Shown here: positions 8,595 through 18,404 of the stretch, piece after piece
Numbering within the stretch: the first letter of the stretch is position 1
How the letters are laid out: each line of letters begins with the position of its first letter
NCBI RefSeq assembly: GCF_001908275.1
Contig: NZ_CP018620.1
Span: 3,596,001-3,660,000, forward strand
Direction: 5' to 3'
DNA length: 64,000 bases
Origin: Paenibacillus xylanexedens
GTDB taxonomy: Bacteria; Bacillota; Bacilli; Paenibacillales; Paenibacillaceae
Notes under the pieces: generated by a model
The model's database searches: none
Told to the model about the DNA's origin: nothing
The model's input: only the letters and a program-made list of their open reading frames with translations
Translations under genes and position numbers: made by a program

Positions 8595-8634
8595 TTGCAA
8601 TTGCAGTGAAACGTAACTATAATCATTACAGTAA
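8595..8634 (+). promoter_or_regulatory. Promoter of the OYE gene with overlapping inverted repeats
   Basis: TTGCAA (8595-8600), a 17-bp spacer and TATAAT (8618-8623) form a good sigma-A promoter. Overlapping it are GTAA at 8613 with TTAC at 8626, and TTAC-A-GTAA at 8626-8634, which resemble operators of MarR/HxlR-type redox regulators. The regulator is not identified. Confidence 0.55.
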
Positions 8635-8695
8635 GTGAACGCATATATTCATATATCTATTAAAAGAGATATTTATAATCAGGAGGGAACCACGA

Positions 8696-9826
8696 ATGAA
8701 TCCAAAGTTTAACCAGATGTTTGAACAAGTTTCACTACCGACTGGCATTACATTGAAAAACCGTATCGTGCTCGCTCCCATGACTCATATGTCCTCGAAT
8801 GCTGATGGTACGATATCCGACGCTGAACTTGCTTATTATGCACGTCGCACCGGTGGTGCGGGCATGTCAATTACGGCTGTAGGGCATGTAACAGAGACAG
8901 GCATTGGTTTCCCGGCTCAATTTGGCGTATATGACGACCGCTTCATTCCTGGTCTGAAAAAACTGGCTGATACCATGAAACAACAGGGCTCCGTAGCCGT
9001 ATTGCAAATTTTCCATGCGGGCCGTCTGACTCCTGAACAAGCTGTACCTGCGGGTCAAGTGGTTGCTCCTAGTGCGGTTGCAAGTGAGCGTCCAGGATCT
9101 CCTGAACCAAGAGAATTGACAGATGCCGAGATTACTTCGATTATCAAAGACTTTGGTGAAGCGACACGTCGTGCAATTGAAGCTGGCTTTGATGGTGTTG
9201 AGATTCACGGTGCTAATGGTTATCTGATCCAGCAATTCTTCTCCCCGCATTCCAACCGACGTGAAGACCGTTGGGGCGGAAGTGTAGAGAAACGTCTGAC
9301 ATTCCCGCTTGCTGTAGTAGATGAGGTTCAGAAAGTGGCTGCCGAACATACCAAACTGCCGTTCATCATTGGTTACCGTTTCTCCCCGGAAGAACCGGAA
9401 ACACCGGGACTCACAATGGAAGATACGTATGCACTGGTGGATGCGCTTAAAGATAAAAACTTGGATTACCTTCATGTCTCTGTGAACGAGTTCTGGTCCA
9501 AGCCAAGACGTGGCGAAGCAGACACGCGTTCGAGAATGGAATTCATCCTGGATCGTGTGAACGGCAAATTGCCTGTGATCGGCGTAGGTTCAATTCATAC
9601 GGCAGATCAGGCCGCTGAGGCGCTTCAAACAGGAGTACCTCTGCTTGCCATTGGACGTGAGCTGATTATTGAACCAGATTGGGTTGAGAAAATTGAGAGT
9701 GGACGGGAAGAAGATATTGAGACGATTCTGACCAAATCGGATCAGGAACGTCTGGTTATCCCTGACGGATTGTGGAATGCAATCATCCACACGCCAGGCT
9801 GGTTCCCTATGGCAGAAGATAAATAA
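8696..9826 (+). CDS. NADH:flavin oxidoreductase, old yellow enzyme family
   Basis: FMN-dependent ene-reductase of the OYE/2,4-dienoyl-CoA reductase-like group, 376 residues. ATG 8696 follows AGGAGGG. The TIM-barrel signatures visible are LKNRIVLAPMTH, the active-site region QIFHAGR, the substrate/FMN residues in DGVEIHGANGYLIQQF, SPHSNRREDRWGGS and the phosphate-binding GVGSIHTADQAAEAL. It probably reduces electrophilic alkenes or quinone-like stress compounds in the cytosol. It is monocistronic, with its own promoter and terminator. Confidence 0.92.
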   Translation: MNPKFNQMFEQVSLPTGITLKNRIVLAPMTHMSSNADGTISDAELAYYARRTGGAGMSITAVGHVTETGIGFPAQFGVYDDRFIPGLKKLADTMKQQGSVAVLQIFHAGRLTPEQAVPAGQVVAPSAVASERPGSPEPRELTDAEITSIIKDFGEATRRAIEAGFDGVEIHGANGYLIQQFFSPHSNRREDRWGGSVEKRLTFPLAVVDEVQKVAAEHTKLPFIIGYRFSPEEPETPGLTMEDTYALVDALKDKNLDYLHVSVNEFWSKPRRGEADTRSRMEFILDRVNGKLPVIGVGSIHTADQAAEALQTGVPLLAIGRELIIEPDWVEKIESGREEDIETILTKSDQERLVIPDGLWNAIIHTPGWFPMAEDK

Positions 9827-9848
9827 CATACACTTCAGAACTGGAATG

Positions 9849-9874
9849 GAGGGGGCGAAAGCTCCCTCTTTTTG
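9849..9874 (+). terminator. Terminator after the OYE gene
   Basis: A stem of GAGGG plus GC closes on a GAAA tetraloop and is followed by TTTTT. Confidence 0.8.
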
Positions 9875-9963
9875 CACATGGTCCAGATTCTTCTTGTCAT
9901 CGCTCTGTGGTATGATGGATGAACAGGATCAACTGGATAATCAACGGTTTGGAGTGAAGGAAT

Positions 9964-10731
9964 ATGCTCGTAGCTGAACGGTATGAGAAAATAGTGGAAT
10001 GGGTGGATACGCAAGGCAGCATGCGTGTGACCGAACTTAGTGAGCGCTGCGGGGTGACGGAAGAAACGATTCGTCGTGATCTGGACAAGCTCGAACAGGC
10101 GGGCAGGCTCAGACGGTCCCATGGCGGGGCGGTCAGCGTAAAATACAAGGATGAGTTACAGTCGGAGATTCCGTATCCGGAACGGGCTGTAGCCCACGCC
10201 GAAGAGAAGCGCAGAATTGCAAGCGAAGCGGTGAAAATGGTGGAATCCGGCGACCGGATCGCCTTGGATGCAAGTACAACGGCGTGGTATATGGCGGCAG
10301 GATTGCCGAACATTCCACTGACGGTATTAACCAACTCGATTAAGGTCGCCGCTGAGCTGAGTAACAAAGAGCAGATTCGTGTGATTGCCACAGGTGGGCA
10401 ATTGGCTTCGAAATCACTGTCTTTTGTAGGACCGCTGGCCGAACGTTCGCTGGATGCTTATCATGTGGACAAAGTGTTTCTGTCTTGCAAAGGAGTACAT
10501 CTGACCAAAGGCATCAGTGAATCCAATGAATTACAGGCCTTGGTGAAGCAGAAAATGATCCATATTGCAGATGAGGTCATTCTACTTGCAGATTCCAGCA
10601 AATTTAACATACAGGCGTTTACCAGAGTTGCTGAGATGAGCAGTGTGGGCAAAGTGATTACAGATCAGGGCGTAGATGAAGAGCACGTTAGCGCATTGAT
10701 TGAGCAGAATATTACGTGTATACGTGTGTAA
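9964..10731 (+). CDS. DeoR/GlpR-family transcriptional regulator
   Basis: 255 residues. The N-terminal DeoR HTH (VTELSERCGVTEETIRRDLD) is followed by the hinge motif RRSHGGAVS and a sugar-phosphate sensor domain with DASTT and the C-terminal ADSSKF. ATG 9964 has GGAGTGAAGG upstream, and an extended -10 (TGGTATGAT) lies at 9908-9916. It is closely similar along its length to the DeoR protein at 24859. It is followed 20 bp later by an OsmC-like gene. The effector is presumably a phosphorylated sugar, but no sugar catabolic gene adjoins. Confidence 0.9.
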   Translation: MLVAERYEKIVEWVDTQGSMRVTELSERCGVTEETIRRDLDKLEQAGRLRRSHGGAVSVKYKDELQSEIPYPERAVAHAEEKRRIASEAVKMVESGDRIALDASTTAWYMAAGLPNIPLTVLTNSIKVAAELSNKEQIRVIATGGQLASKSLSFVGPLAERSLDAYHVDKVFLSCKGVHLTKGISESNELQALVKQKMIHIADEVILLADSSKFNIQAFTRVAEMSSVGKVITDQGVDEEHVSALIEQNITCIRV

Positions 10732-10751
10732 ACAAGAAGGGAATGAATGTC

Positions 10752-11210
10752 ATGAAACATCCTTTTCATCTGAAAGCGGTATGGAATGGTGGGCGTAACA
10801 GTGAGGGAACAATCGATGCAGGTGGGTTAAAAACGGTCATATCGATTCCGCAGGAGATGGGCGGACCCGGTACGGGAACTAACCCGGACGAGATGCTGCT
10901 GGGTGCAGCCTCCACTTGTTACCTGATCACGCTGGCAGCGATGCTGGAGCGTTCGGATATTACGCCGGATGAATTGACGCTTGAATCGGAAGCAACGGTA
11001 GATGTTACAAATAACGTATTTACGTACGAACGGATCGTACATAGACCCCGGATTGTGCTCAGCGCAGATGCCTCTGAGGCGGATCTGACCAAGGCTGAGC
11101 GCCTGGCGCATAAGGCTGAATCCTCCTGTATGATCTCCCGAGCGGTGGCAGGTAATGTCCAGATGGAGACACAGCCGGTCGTTGTTACTACAGGTGCTAA
11201 CGCGGTGTGA
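10752..11210 (+). CDS. OsmC/Ohr-family peroxiredoxin-like protein
   Basis: 152 residues from ATG 10752, which follows AAGAAGGGA at a normal distance. The family's two cysteines are visible, in AASTCYLI and ESSCMISRA, with the conserved Glu/Arg region LTLESEATVD between them. Members reduce organic hydroperoxides with dithiol electron donors in the cytosol. It is probably cotranscribed with the preceding DeoR gene. Assignment to the OsmC, Ohr or YhfA branch cannot be made by eye. Confidence 0.9.
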   Translation: MKHPFHLKAVWNGGRNSEGTIDAGGLKTVISIPQEMGGPGTGTNPDEMLLGAASTCYLITLAAMLERSDITPDELTLESEATVDVTNNVFTYERIVHRPRIVLSADASEADLTKAERLAHKAESSCMISRAVAGNVQMETQPVVVTTGANAV

Positions 11211-11268
11211 TATACTGAAGAATAGACGATTCAAGTTGTCATTTGTGTAAAATAAGGAGTAATTCGGT

Positions 11269-11859
11269 ATGAACACACAGAAGCGCAAGACTAACCGCTG
11301 GGTACGTTTAACACGTGTTATGAAGCTGAATTTTCTCAAATTGTTACGTGCTCCCGGAGGTGCCCATAAAGTATCTACCGGATTTGCCATAGGGTTTGGA
11401 CTGGAACTGATCGTGATCTCGACGGCTTCCCTGATCTATCTCGTATTTTATCCGATTGTGCGACTGTCTGGGGGTTCGGTGCCAGCAGCCATTGTTGGTA
11501 ATGTGATCGGGAAACTTACGTTTTTACCTATTATCCTGATGCCGCTCGCGAAACAAATTGGCTCATGGATATTGCCTGCTCACAGCATGGGACAGGGACC
11601 GGTACATGAGAGTGCATTCATGGAGCTGTTTCGCGGGAACTGGTCGGCCGTGAGTGAATTGTTGCTTGGTGGACTGGATATTCTGGCAGGCATGTCCGTA
11701 TTTGGTGTTATTCTGGGTGTGATTTCGTACTTTGTCGTGAAATTCTTCTACGTCAGAGCGCTCAACCGGCGTTATGAACGCCGGCTGGAGAAACGCCGAC
11801 AAGCGGATATCGCTTCGGTATCACCTCCGGTATTAATCAGGAAGCCATCACAATCATAA
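11269..11859 (+). CDS. DUF2062 domain membrane protein
   Basis: 196 residues; ATG 11269 follows AAGGAG. A basic N-terminus precedes the DUF2062 signature (APGGAHKVSTGFAIGFGLEL) and three or four membrane segments at about residues 43-66, 74-92 and 135-160, ending in a basic cytoplasmic tail. Family function is unknown. The last 23 bp overlap the 3' end of the convergent AEC transporter gene. Confidence 0.85.
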   Translation: MNTQKRKTNRWVRLTRVMKLNFLKLLRAPGGAHKVSTGFAIGFGLELIVISTASLIYLVFYPIVRLSGGSVPAAIVGNVIGKLTFLPIILMPLAKQIGSWILPAHSMGQGPVHESAFMELFRGNWSAVSELLLGGLDILAGMSVFGVILGVISYFVVKFFYVRALNRRYERRLEKRRQADIASVSPPVLIRKPSQS

Positions 11860-12766
11860 TGGGCAGCATCAACATGGATGCAGCGGTGGTCCACAGAATA
11901 CAGCGAGATACAAACTGCGGAGAAGCATTGAACTGTTCAGCCAAAATAACGGCGTTCACTGCGGTCGGCATCGATGCGAGGATCAGCAGCACACTGAACA
12001 ACGTACCTTCGACCTGAAGAGCGGTCAGTATCAGCCAGGACAAGATTGGCGCAGCTGCGAGACGGACCACAAGTCCGGTCCAGAAGGCTCGGCGTACATT
12101 GGGCAGCCAAGGTGCCGTTGCACCTTTAGGTCTGAGCATCTGTGCTCCCAGAATGGCGAGAACGACAGGCGAGTAGCCCGCAGCCAGCATGGAGATGCCT
12201 CCATCGAGTGCGTCAGGCAGGCTCAGATTGGACGCACGCAGCGCAATGGCGATGCCAGCAGCATAGATGGATGGCATGCGGAAAACGGATAGGATCGCAT
12301 CTTTCACCGTGAATTCGGATCGCGCGGCAAAAAAGATACCTACCGTATTAACAATGATCATCTGTCCAATGACGTAGACCGAAGCCTTGTCCAGTCCAAG
12401 CTGACCAAAGGCGAGCAGTACAAGCGGGAGCCCGTAATTCACGCAGTTCGTAAACGTGGAGACGAGGGTGAGACCCGCTTTTTCGCTTGCACCCAGACGG
12501 AAAACCCGGCTTAATAGCTCGGCGAGGGCCCACAGAGCAATCAGATTAATAATAGAGAACCAGAACGTGCTGGTGACGTCCGTCCAGGTAATCTCTGCAT
12601 GCAGCAATGTATTGAAGATGAGCGCAGGGCTCAAAATATAAAGGGAAAAGGTCGAGAGCGACCGGGTATCCCAATTCTTAAAGCGTTTTAACAGAATACC
12701 CCCAATCACGGGAAGTGATATCGGCAAGAACACATGGTATAACGTGAGTAAAAATGAGTGAAGCAA
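11837..12766 (-). CDS. AEC-family (auxin efflux carrier) transporter
   Basis: 309 residues, ten hydrophobic segments, with the family pattern FLPISLPVIGGILLKR at the N-terminus and an inverted-repeat membrane topology (NCVNYGLPLVLLAFG; NAVILAEQFN). Members export organic anions such as malate or auxin-like compounds. The start is TTG at 12766 with GAAGGGA ten bases upstream; no ATG lies near enough. It is convergent with the DUF2062 gene and overlaps its end. The substrate is unknown. Confidence 0.85.
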   Translation of the reverse strand: MLHSFLLTLYHVFLPISLPVIGGILLKRFKNWDTRSLSTFSLYILSPALIFNTLLHAEITWTDVTSTFWFSIINLIALWALAELLSRVFRLGASEKAGLTLVSTFTNCVNYGLPLVLLAFGQLGLDKASVYVIGQMIIVNTVGIFFAARSEFTVKDAILSVFRMPSIYAAGIAIALRASNLSLPDALDGGISMLAAGYSPVVLAILGAQMLRPKGATAPWLPNVRRAFWTGLVVRLAAAPILSWLILTALQVEGTLFSVLLILASMPTAVNAVILAEQFNASPQFVSRCILWTTAASMLMLPIMIVMAS

Positions 12767-12980
12767 TACAATTCAGTCCCTTCTGGATGAAAAACCTATC
12801 TTATCATAGCAGAAGATGCATCTCATATGAATGGATTTCAGTATGATGATGTGTAGTAATCGCCTTGCTTAACTAAGGATTTCCCTGATGGGTAGCGACA
12901 GCGGATTGCTATTTTGATATTGCAGATTTATTATAGAAGAGGTGCAACAAGATTACATACACATAGAGGAGGAAACTGTA

Positions 12981-14063
12981 ATGAGTGAATCAAAACGCTT
13001 GCTCGTACTTGCCGGCTCTTACGCCGAAGCGGAAAATGAGGGCATTTATGCATATGAATTGAATGAGGATACAGGCAGCTTGTCCAAGCTTGACGGCATC
13101 GCGGGTGTGAAAAACCCAACGTTTGTCAACGTGGATGCTGAAGGTAACAAACTGTATGCGATTGGTGAAACAGCGTCAGCTGAAGGCAATAAAATGTCTG
13201 AAGCTGTAGCTCTGAGCATTGATCCTTCTACAGGAAAATTAACGTTGCTGAACCGGAATAACTCCATTTCAGCTCCACCATGTCATATCCAGCGTGATCC
13301 TTCCGGTAAATACTTGATCCTGTCCAGCTACCACGGTGGCCTGGTAGGTCTGCAAGCCTTGACGGAAAACGGTGAAGTTGGAGCGCTTTTGGACGAGAAG
13401 AAACATAAAGGACAAGGTGCGCATCCTGAACGTCAGGACAAGCCACATGTTCACTCCGCATTCTTCAGCCCGGATGGTAAATACATGATGGTACAGGATC
13501 TGGGCGCAGATAACATCGCGATCTATTCCATTGATGCAGACAAAAATGAACTTGTGCTACACAGTGAAACCAAAACACATCCGGGAGCAGGCCCACGTCA
13601 CTTGGCGTTCCACCCGAATGGTCAATTCGCTTATGTCATCAATGAAGTGGATTCTTCCATTACTTCGTTCCAATATGATGAAGCAGCGGGCACGTTGACT
13701 GAATTGTCTACAGTATCCACACTACCTGATGGATATGATGGCAAAGAGAATACAACAGCAGAAATCACAGTTTCCAATGATGGACGTTATGTATATGGTT
13801 CTAACCGTGGACATGACAGCATCGTTGTATTTGCAGTAGATGCAGACAAAGGTCACCTGACACTGGTTGAGCATGTATCTGCAGAAGGTGAGCATCCGCG
13901 TCACTTTGCGCTGACACCTAACGGCAAATTGCTGATCGCAGCTAACCGCGATACGAACAACCTCGTGACATTCACGGTAGATCAGGAGAGCGGACGTCTG
14001 AAATACACAGGTCACAGCACAGGTGTATCCAAGCCGGTATGCGTGAAACCTGTATATCTGTAA
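12981..14063 (+). CDS. Lactonase family protein (6-phosphogluconolactonase-like seven-bladed propeller)
   Basis: 360 residues from ATG 12981 behind AGAGGAGGAAA. The repeated beta-propeller blades have the pattern NPTFVNVDAEGNKLYAIGE, GPRHLAFHPNGQFAYVINE and HPRHFALTPNGKLLIAANRD, typical of the YkgB/YbhE lactonase family, whose members hydrolyse 6-phosphogluconolactone or related lactones. It is monocistronic. The weakly hydrophobic N-terminus is not a signal peptide, so it is cytosolic. Confidence 0.9.
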   Translation: MSESKRLLVLAGSYAEAENEGIYAYELNEDTGSLSKLDGIAGVKNPTFVNVDAEGNKLYAIGETASAEGNKMSEAVALSIDPSTGKLTLLNRNNSISAPPCHIQRDPSGKYLILSSYHGGLVGLQALTENGEVGALLDEKKHKGQGAHPERQDKPHVHSAFFSPDGKYMMVQDLGADNIAIYSIDADKNELVLHSETKTHPGAGPRHLAFHPNGQFAYVINEVDSSITSFQYDEAAGTLTELSTVSTLPDGYDGKENTTAEITVSNDGRYVYGSNRGHDSIVVFAVDADKGHLTLVEHVSAEGEHPRHFALTPNGKLLIAANRDTNNLVTFTVDQESGRLKYTGHSTGVSKPVCVKPVYL

Positions 14064-14102
14064 TTCAGTCATTTCAACCTAAGTTGAAATTAGCGAAGAG
14101 TG

Positions 14103-14131
14103 AGACCTAGTCGTATGGCTAGGTCTTTTGA
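14103..14131 (+). terminator. Terminator after the lactonase gene
   Basis: GACCTAG (14103-14109) pairs perfectly with CTAGGTC (14119-14125), followed by TTTT. A separate palindrome, ATTTCAAC/GTTGAAAT, lies just upstream at 14071-14090. Confidence 0.8.
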
Positions 14132-14630
14132 TATTTAGGATAAATAAAATTATGAATTTGATCCCATTATTATTTTGATACCTAACTTACATACTTAATT
14201 AGTAACTATAAAATTAGAGGGACACTATCCCTCCTAACATTTCCAATTCCGCTACTTACTAAATCGGCATACGGATGTGAGTCTTTATTTACTCCAGGTG
14301 GTATAGTTTTTGTTTTTGAGAATTAAACATTCACTTAACTTTAAAATGTGAAGAAAAAGTATAAGGGAAAAATTATGTTGTTTGAGATTACATTACACCT
14401 TATGATTAATAGGACTTTTAATTCATTAAGTGACATATAGAGTAGGTTCAAAGACTCATTTAAGGAGGCGCATAATTTAATTTAATTGAGTGGAAGTAAT
14501 TATTATACATATAAAATAGGTTTAGAAAGGGGGAGCAAGCGTTGCTGGAAGTGTTAGGTTGAGGTTAATAAAAGTTAATCTGCAATATTTTTAAAGGCGA
14601 ATTATTGTGATATGGGGAGGCTAAATTAAG
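14132..14630. other. AT-rich intergenic region without a supported gene
   Basis: About 500 bp, very AT rich. I see no RNA gene or long ORF. An isolated AAGGAGG at 14462 and a GGGGAGG ahead of the TTG start at 14631 are the only translation-like signals. It probably carries the promoter of the SLH protein gene. Confidence 0.5.
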
Positions 14631-17600
14631 TTGAGAAAGTTATTAAGTTTGGTTTTAACTATAAGCTTGGTTTGTAGCAGTATAGTAATTTGGGGTGAAA
14701 ATAGTGTAGAAGCGTTCGCCCAATCAGATTTGGCTTCGAAGAATAAACCTTTAAATACTTTGTTTAAATCAACACAGCCCTTTACAGGAACTGTAACAAG
14801 CGTTCAATTACCTAAAGAAATATTGGCTTTGAACAATGTTCTTACAGCACAAATGCCATTAGAGAAACCAGCAAATATCTTGGTCGATGCAGGAGAAGAT
14901 AGCATTAGTTTATCGTGGGATGAAGTTCCTAGAGCGGACAAATATTACGTAACGATAGATGAAGTCACTGTTTATGAAGGTACAAATACTACATACACTC
15001 AATACAATCTGACACCAGCGACTGTCTATAATATTTCTGTTATAGCGGAGTCAGAAAATATTAAAGGGAGACATGGAACAATTATCGCTTCGACTAAAGC
15101 TGTCTCAATTTACAATTCATCCTATAAAGCATCTGGCGATCTGGGAGCTACTAGTGGTTTTGATTATTTAAAATGGAGTCTTTTAAACAGTACTAAGATT
15201 ATGATGTTCTATAAGCTAAAGATTCCCCTTAACATCTCGGGTACTGTGTATGTGAATGATAACTTTAGCAATTATTTGAGTAGTGCGTCTGATTCATATG
15301 TTTTTCTCGAGAACCTTAGGCCTGGAGAAGCAAACCATATTAGAGTGGAATGGGAGAATTGGAAAGATGCAACTATGAATGGATCGTTAGAATTTATTGT
15401 AACTCCTCCTGCTAGTAAGTCTTTGACTCTCGGTAATATAAAAGCTAGTTATGGAGATGTAATAGATTTATTTTCTGAAAAGTGGTATGTCGTTGATAAC
15501 AATATGGTTATATCAACGAATTCTACTTCTAGTTACATTGATGTACCTAGTGAACAAGCAAAGTGGAGAGTAGATTTAAAATCAACAGATAGTAATAGTT
15601 TAGGGAATACCCTAAGGATATTAAAAAAATCATCGGAAGATCAATTGACAACAGGAATTGCATTTATGCCTCATACTTGGAAAGTCAATACATTTAACGA
15701 AGGTAAGTTTGCTTATCAGTACAGTTCAGTGATGGGTGTTATTGGTAAAGAGGATTTAGAAGATTTTCGAGGTATGTTATTGTACTCAGATTTACCTACA
15801 GACTATGGAGCGACTGTAAACAGTCTTGCATTCATTAATCCAAACACACTAGAAGATATCAGTAAACCGTCTGGTAATCAAGGTTCGGCATATACAGGGG
15901 ATACAAGGAAAGAAAATGCTCCACCTAGTCGTCAAATAAGCCCTACCTCTGCTGAAAAGATTCAAAATTTCAAATTTAAAGGATATTTGCAACCCAATGC
16001 CATTGTAAGGGGCAACGGTACAAAGGCCAATCCATATTATGTAGTATCATTGCCAATGGTTTTGGATGAGCTTCAAAAACCCAATGATCCTATCGTAAGA
16101 GATCGTAAGGCAGGACAAGTAAGGATAAGTTGGGATCTTACTAGGGCAGCACAAATTTACAAGATCTTTAGAGATGGTATAGAGATTGCGCAGGTCTCAG
16201 CAAAAGGGATCACTGAATATACGGATAAGGATACTGTAGCCGGGAGGACTTATAGTTATTATCTCATCGCCTCCGATGGTAGTAAGGATAGTAATCTTTC
16301 AGGGGTTGTCAGCGTGAGTGTTTCGGATGGGTCCCCTGTTGAGAACCCTGGGCCAGAGGTTGTGGAAAAGCCCTTGAATTTCAAGGTGAACTCCGTAGAA
16401 ATAGATGCTATAACCCTTTCCTGGAACGCAGTGCTTGGTGCAGAGCGATATACGCTGAGGAGAGGAAACCTCATTATTTATGAAGGAGAAAAACTTTCGT
16501 TTAAGGACAATGAGCTTTTTTCCAATACTATCTTTAACTATTCTATTGTAGCTAGTAAAGGTTATGTGAATAGTGATCGGGCTCTAATTTCTGGAAAAAC
16601 ACGGGCTAATTTAACTTACCCGCCTAACTTGAAAGTAGAGGATCTGAAATACAACAATGTTAATTTAACTTGGGATTCAGTAAAAGACGCACATTACTAT
16701 GTGCTGACTAGGAACAATGAACCAATTACAGAAACAACATCTACATGGTTCAGTGATCTAAGCGTAATCCCTGGTGAGACATATATGTATAAGTTAGTTG
16801 CCATCAATGGTGATGAGCGAAGCACAGCAACAGAGACAACAATTACCGTGCCAATTGAGCCCCGTGTCGGCGAGGCACCACAGGGTAACATTACTCTTAA
16901 AACCACTCGTGTATACCATGACAAAGTGGACTTACAATGGAACATTGTGCAAGGAGCTACATCTTATGAGGTCTACCAAGATAGTACGAGAAAAATTTGG
17001 TCAGGCACTATAAATAAGATGACAGATTATCAAGTGGGTCCACGAGAAGATCACACTTATAAAGTAGTAGCTGTCAATGACTATGGTCGTATTGAATCTA
17101 ACATAGCGCAGGTATTAACATCCGATCTGCCTACGTTGATAATCATCACGCCAAGTCAACCTTTACAAGGAGCAGTTACGTTTGAGTATCAAGCAGTAGA
17201 GGGGGCTGTTCATTATGTTGAGCGTAATCCTCAAACAAAGTACCAGCCACTTGGTAACGGTACATACCGAAAAACATATTACAATTCGGCTACAGGAGAA
17301 ACTCGTGACGAAGGCATTGTGACAACTGTAAACGGAAAGTTACAATTTACTGAAATCGGTGTTAGTCCAAATATGAATTATCGTTATGATGTAATTGCAG
17401 TTGTGGTGAGAGCAGATGGTACGGAACAGGTAATTGCTAAAGATTCGTTGGAAGTAACAACACCATTAGATGGAAGTGGTGCCACCATTCCTGATCCGTA
17501 TATAGCTCCTTGGAGTGGAGGTGTGATAACACCTTATACTGGAAGCAACAATGGAACGAATAGTTCACCAAGTGTAAGTGTTCCAGGGACTACAACAGTG

Positions 17601-18179
17601 GTCGACCCTAACGTTGTAGAACCTCAAGAGGAATTAATGTCGAAATTTTCAGATATTCAAAAAAGTTATGCTAAAGAAGCCATTATAAAACTTTCGAATA
17701 ACAGGGTAGTCAATGGCTATGCTGATGGCACTTTCAAGGGAAATAAAAAAGTAACAAGAGCGGAGTTTGCGATTTTTTTGAATCGTGCTCTGGGTTACAA
17801 CTTGTCAAGTCCTCTGGATGGAACTTTGAAGGATTTAGATCCAAAAGCTTGGTATGCTGCAGAACTTTATTCTGCATTCCAGCATGGAATCATAAAAGGA
17901 TTTGATGGTGGATTTCTTCATCCAACAGCGTATGTGACCCGAGAACAGGCGGCAAGTATGCTTTCAAATGTGTTGTTGAACAAAGGTGCTGTAGTATCCT
18001 CCTATACTCCATACCAAGATAATAATGAGGTTTCTCTGTGGGCATGGACTGGTGTGGATTTGGTATCTCAAGAATCGATTATGAAAGGATATCCTAATCA
18101 AAAGTTTATGCCGAAGAGAGATCTAACTCGGGAAGAAGCAGCAATGATTATTTATAATTTAACCCAATGGAATAAATAG
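14631..18179 (+). CDS. Large secreted FN3-repeat protein with C-terminal SLH domains
   Basis: 1182 residues, starting at TTG 14631 behind GGGGAGG. A signal peptide (about 1-31) is followed by an FN3-like module (82-150), a ~320-residue region I do not recognise, about four further FN3 modules between ~483 and 830 (each with the SWD/TWD/QWN core and a Y-x-Y near the end), a beta-rich segment and three SLH domains (~1005-1180; GYADGTF, GFDGG, GYPNQKF with TRAEFA, TREQAA, TREEAA). It should be anchored to secondary wall polymer on the surface. Codon use is clearly more AT rich than its neighbours. No catalytic motif is seen; it may be structural or adhesive. Confidence 0.9.
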   Translation: MRKLLSLVLTISLVCSSIVIWGENSVEAFAQSDLASKNKPLNTLFKSTQPFTGTVTSVQLPKEILALNNVLTAQMPLEKPANILVDAGEDSISLSWDEVPRADKYYVTIDEVTVYEGTNTTYTQYNLTPATVYNISVIAESENIKGRHGTIIASTKAVSIYNSSYKASGDLGATSGFDYLKWSLLNSTKIMMFYKLKIPLNISGTVYVNDNFSNYLSSASDSYVFLENLRPGEANHIRVEWENWKDATMNGSLEFIVTPPASKSLTLGNIKASYGDVIDLFSEKWYVVDNNMVISTNSTSSYIDVPSEQAKWRVDLKSTDSNSLGNTLRILKKSSEDQLTTGIAFMPHTWKVNTFNEGKFAYQYSSVMGVIGKEDLEDFRGMLLYSDLPTDYGATVNSLAFINPNTLEDISKPSGNQGSAYTGDTRKENAPPSRQISPTSAEKIQNFKFKGYLQPNAIVRGNGTKANPYYVVSLPMVLDELQKPNDPIVRDRKAGQVRISWDLTRAAQIYKIFRDGIEIAQVSAKGITEYTDKDTVAGRTYSYYLIASDGSKDSNLSGVVSVSVSDGSPVENPGPEVVEKPLNFKVNSVEIDAITLSWNAVLGAERYTLRRGNLIIYEGEKLSFKDNELFSNTIFNYSIVASKGYVNSDRALISGKTRANLTYPPNLKVEDLKYNNVNLTWDSVKDAHYYVLTRNNEPITETTSTWFSDLSVIPGETYMYKLVAINGDERSTATETTITVPIEPRVGEAPQGNITLKTTRVYHDKVDLQWNIVQGATSYEVYQDSTRKIWSGTINKMTDYQVGPREDHTYKVVAVNDYGRIESNIAQVLTSDLPTLIIITPSQPLQGAVTFEYQAVEGAVHYVERNPQTKYQPLGNGTYRKTYYNSATGETRDEGIVTTVNGKLQFTEIGVSPNMNYRYDVIAVVVRADGTEQVIAKDSLEVTTPLDGSGATIPDPYIAPWSGGVITPYTGSNNGTNSSPSVSVPGTTTVVDPNVVEPQEELMSKFSDIQKSYAKEAIIKLSNNRVVNGYADGTFKGNKKVTRAEFAIFLNRALGYNLSSPLDGTLKDLDPKAWYAAELYSAFQHGIIKGFDGGFLHPTAYVTREQAASMLSNVLLNKGAVVSSYTPYQDNNEVSLWAWTGVDLVSQESIMKGYPNQKFMPKRDLTREEAAMIIYNLTQWNK

Positions 18180-18253
18180 TCTTATAGCAGAGACAAAAAA
18201 CAATTTAATTTAGGTCACTTTGCGTATAATAAACTAGTGATGTTCTCGAATGA

Positions 18254-18288
18254 AACCGTTAATCCGTAAAAAGGATAACGGTTTTTTC
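18254..18288 (+). terminator. Terminator after the SLH protein gene
   Basis: AACCGTTAATCC pairs with GGATAACGGTT across a short A-rich loop, followed by TTTTTTC. Confidence 0.85.
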
Positions 18289-18373
18289 TTTGAGAAGGGC
18301 TTCGTGTGGCTAAAAAAAGAAATTAATTCAATTATATTCACCTAACAACGAACAATTATCAATAGTATCGCCC

Positions 18374-18404
18374 AAGTAACTACCCCACTTCAAAGTGCGT
18401 ACTT
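18374..18404. promoter_or_regulatory. Candidate HxlR operator upstream of hxlA
   Basis: Nested inverted repeats: AAGTA (18374) with TACTT (18400), and ACTT with AAGT inside. They lie ~145 bp ahead of hxlA and just before a possible -10 TACAAT at 18425. HxlR-family activators bind such GTACTT/AAGTA-type sites, but this assignment is inferred from position only. The rest of 18289-18548 shows no gene. Confidence 0.35.

Noticed and set aside
14071..14090. Palindrome ATTTCAAC-GTTGAAAT as a terminator
   Set aside because: It has no T tract; the real terminator is the hairpin just downstream at 14103.
14485..14570. Possible small ORF behind AAGGAGG at 14462
   Set aside because: Very short, AT rich and without any likeness I can see; not enough support.
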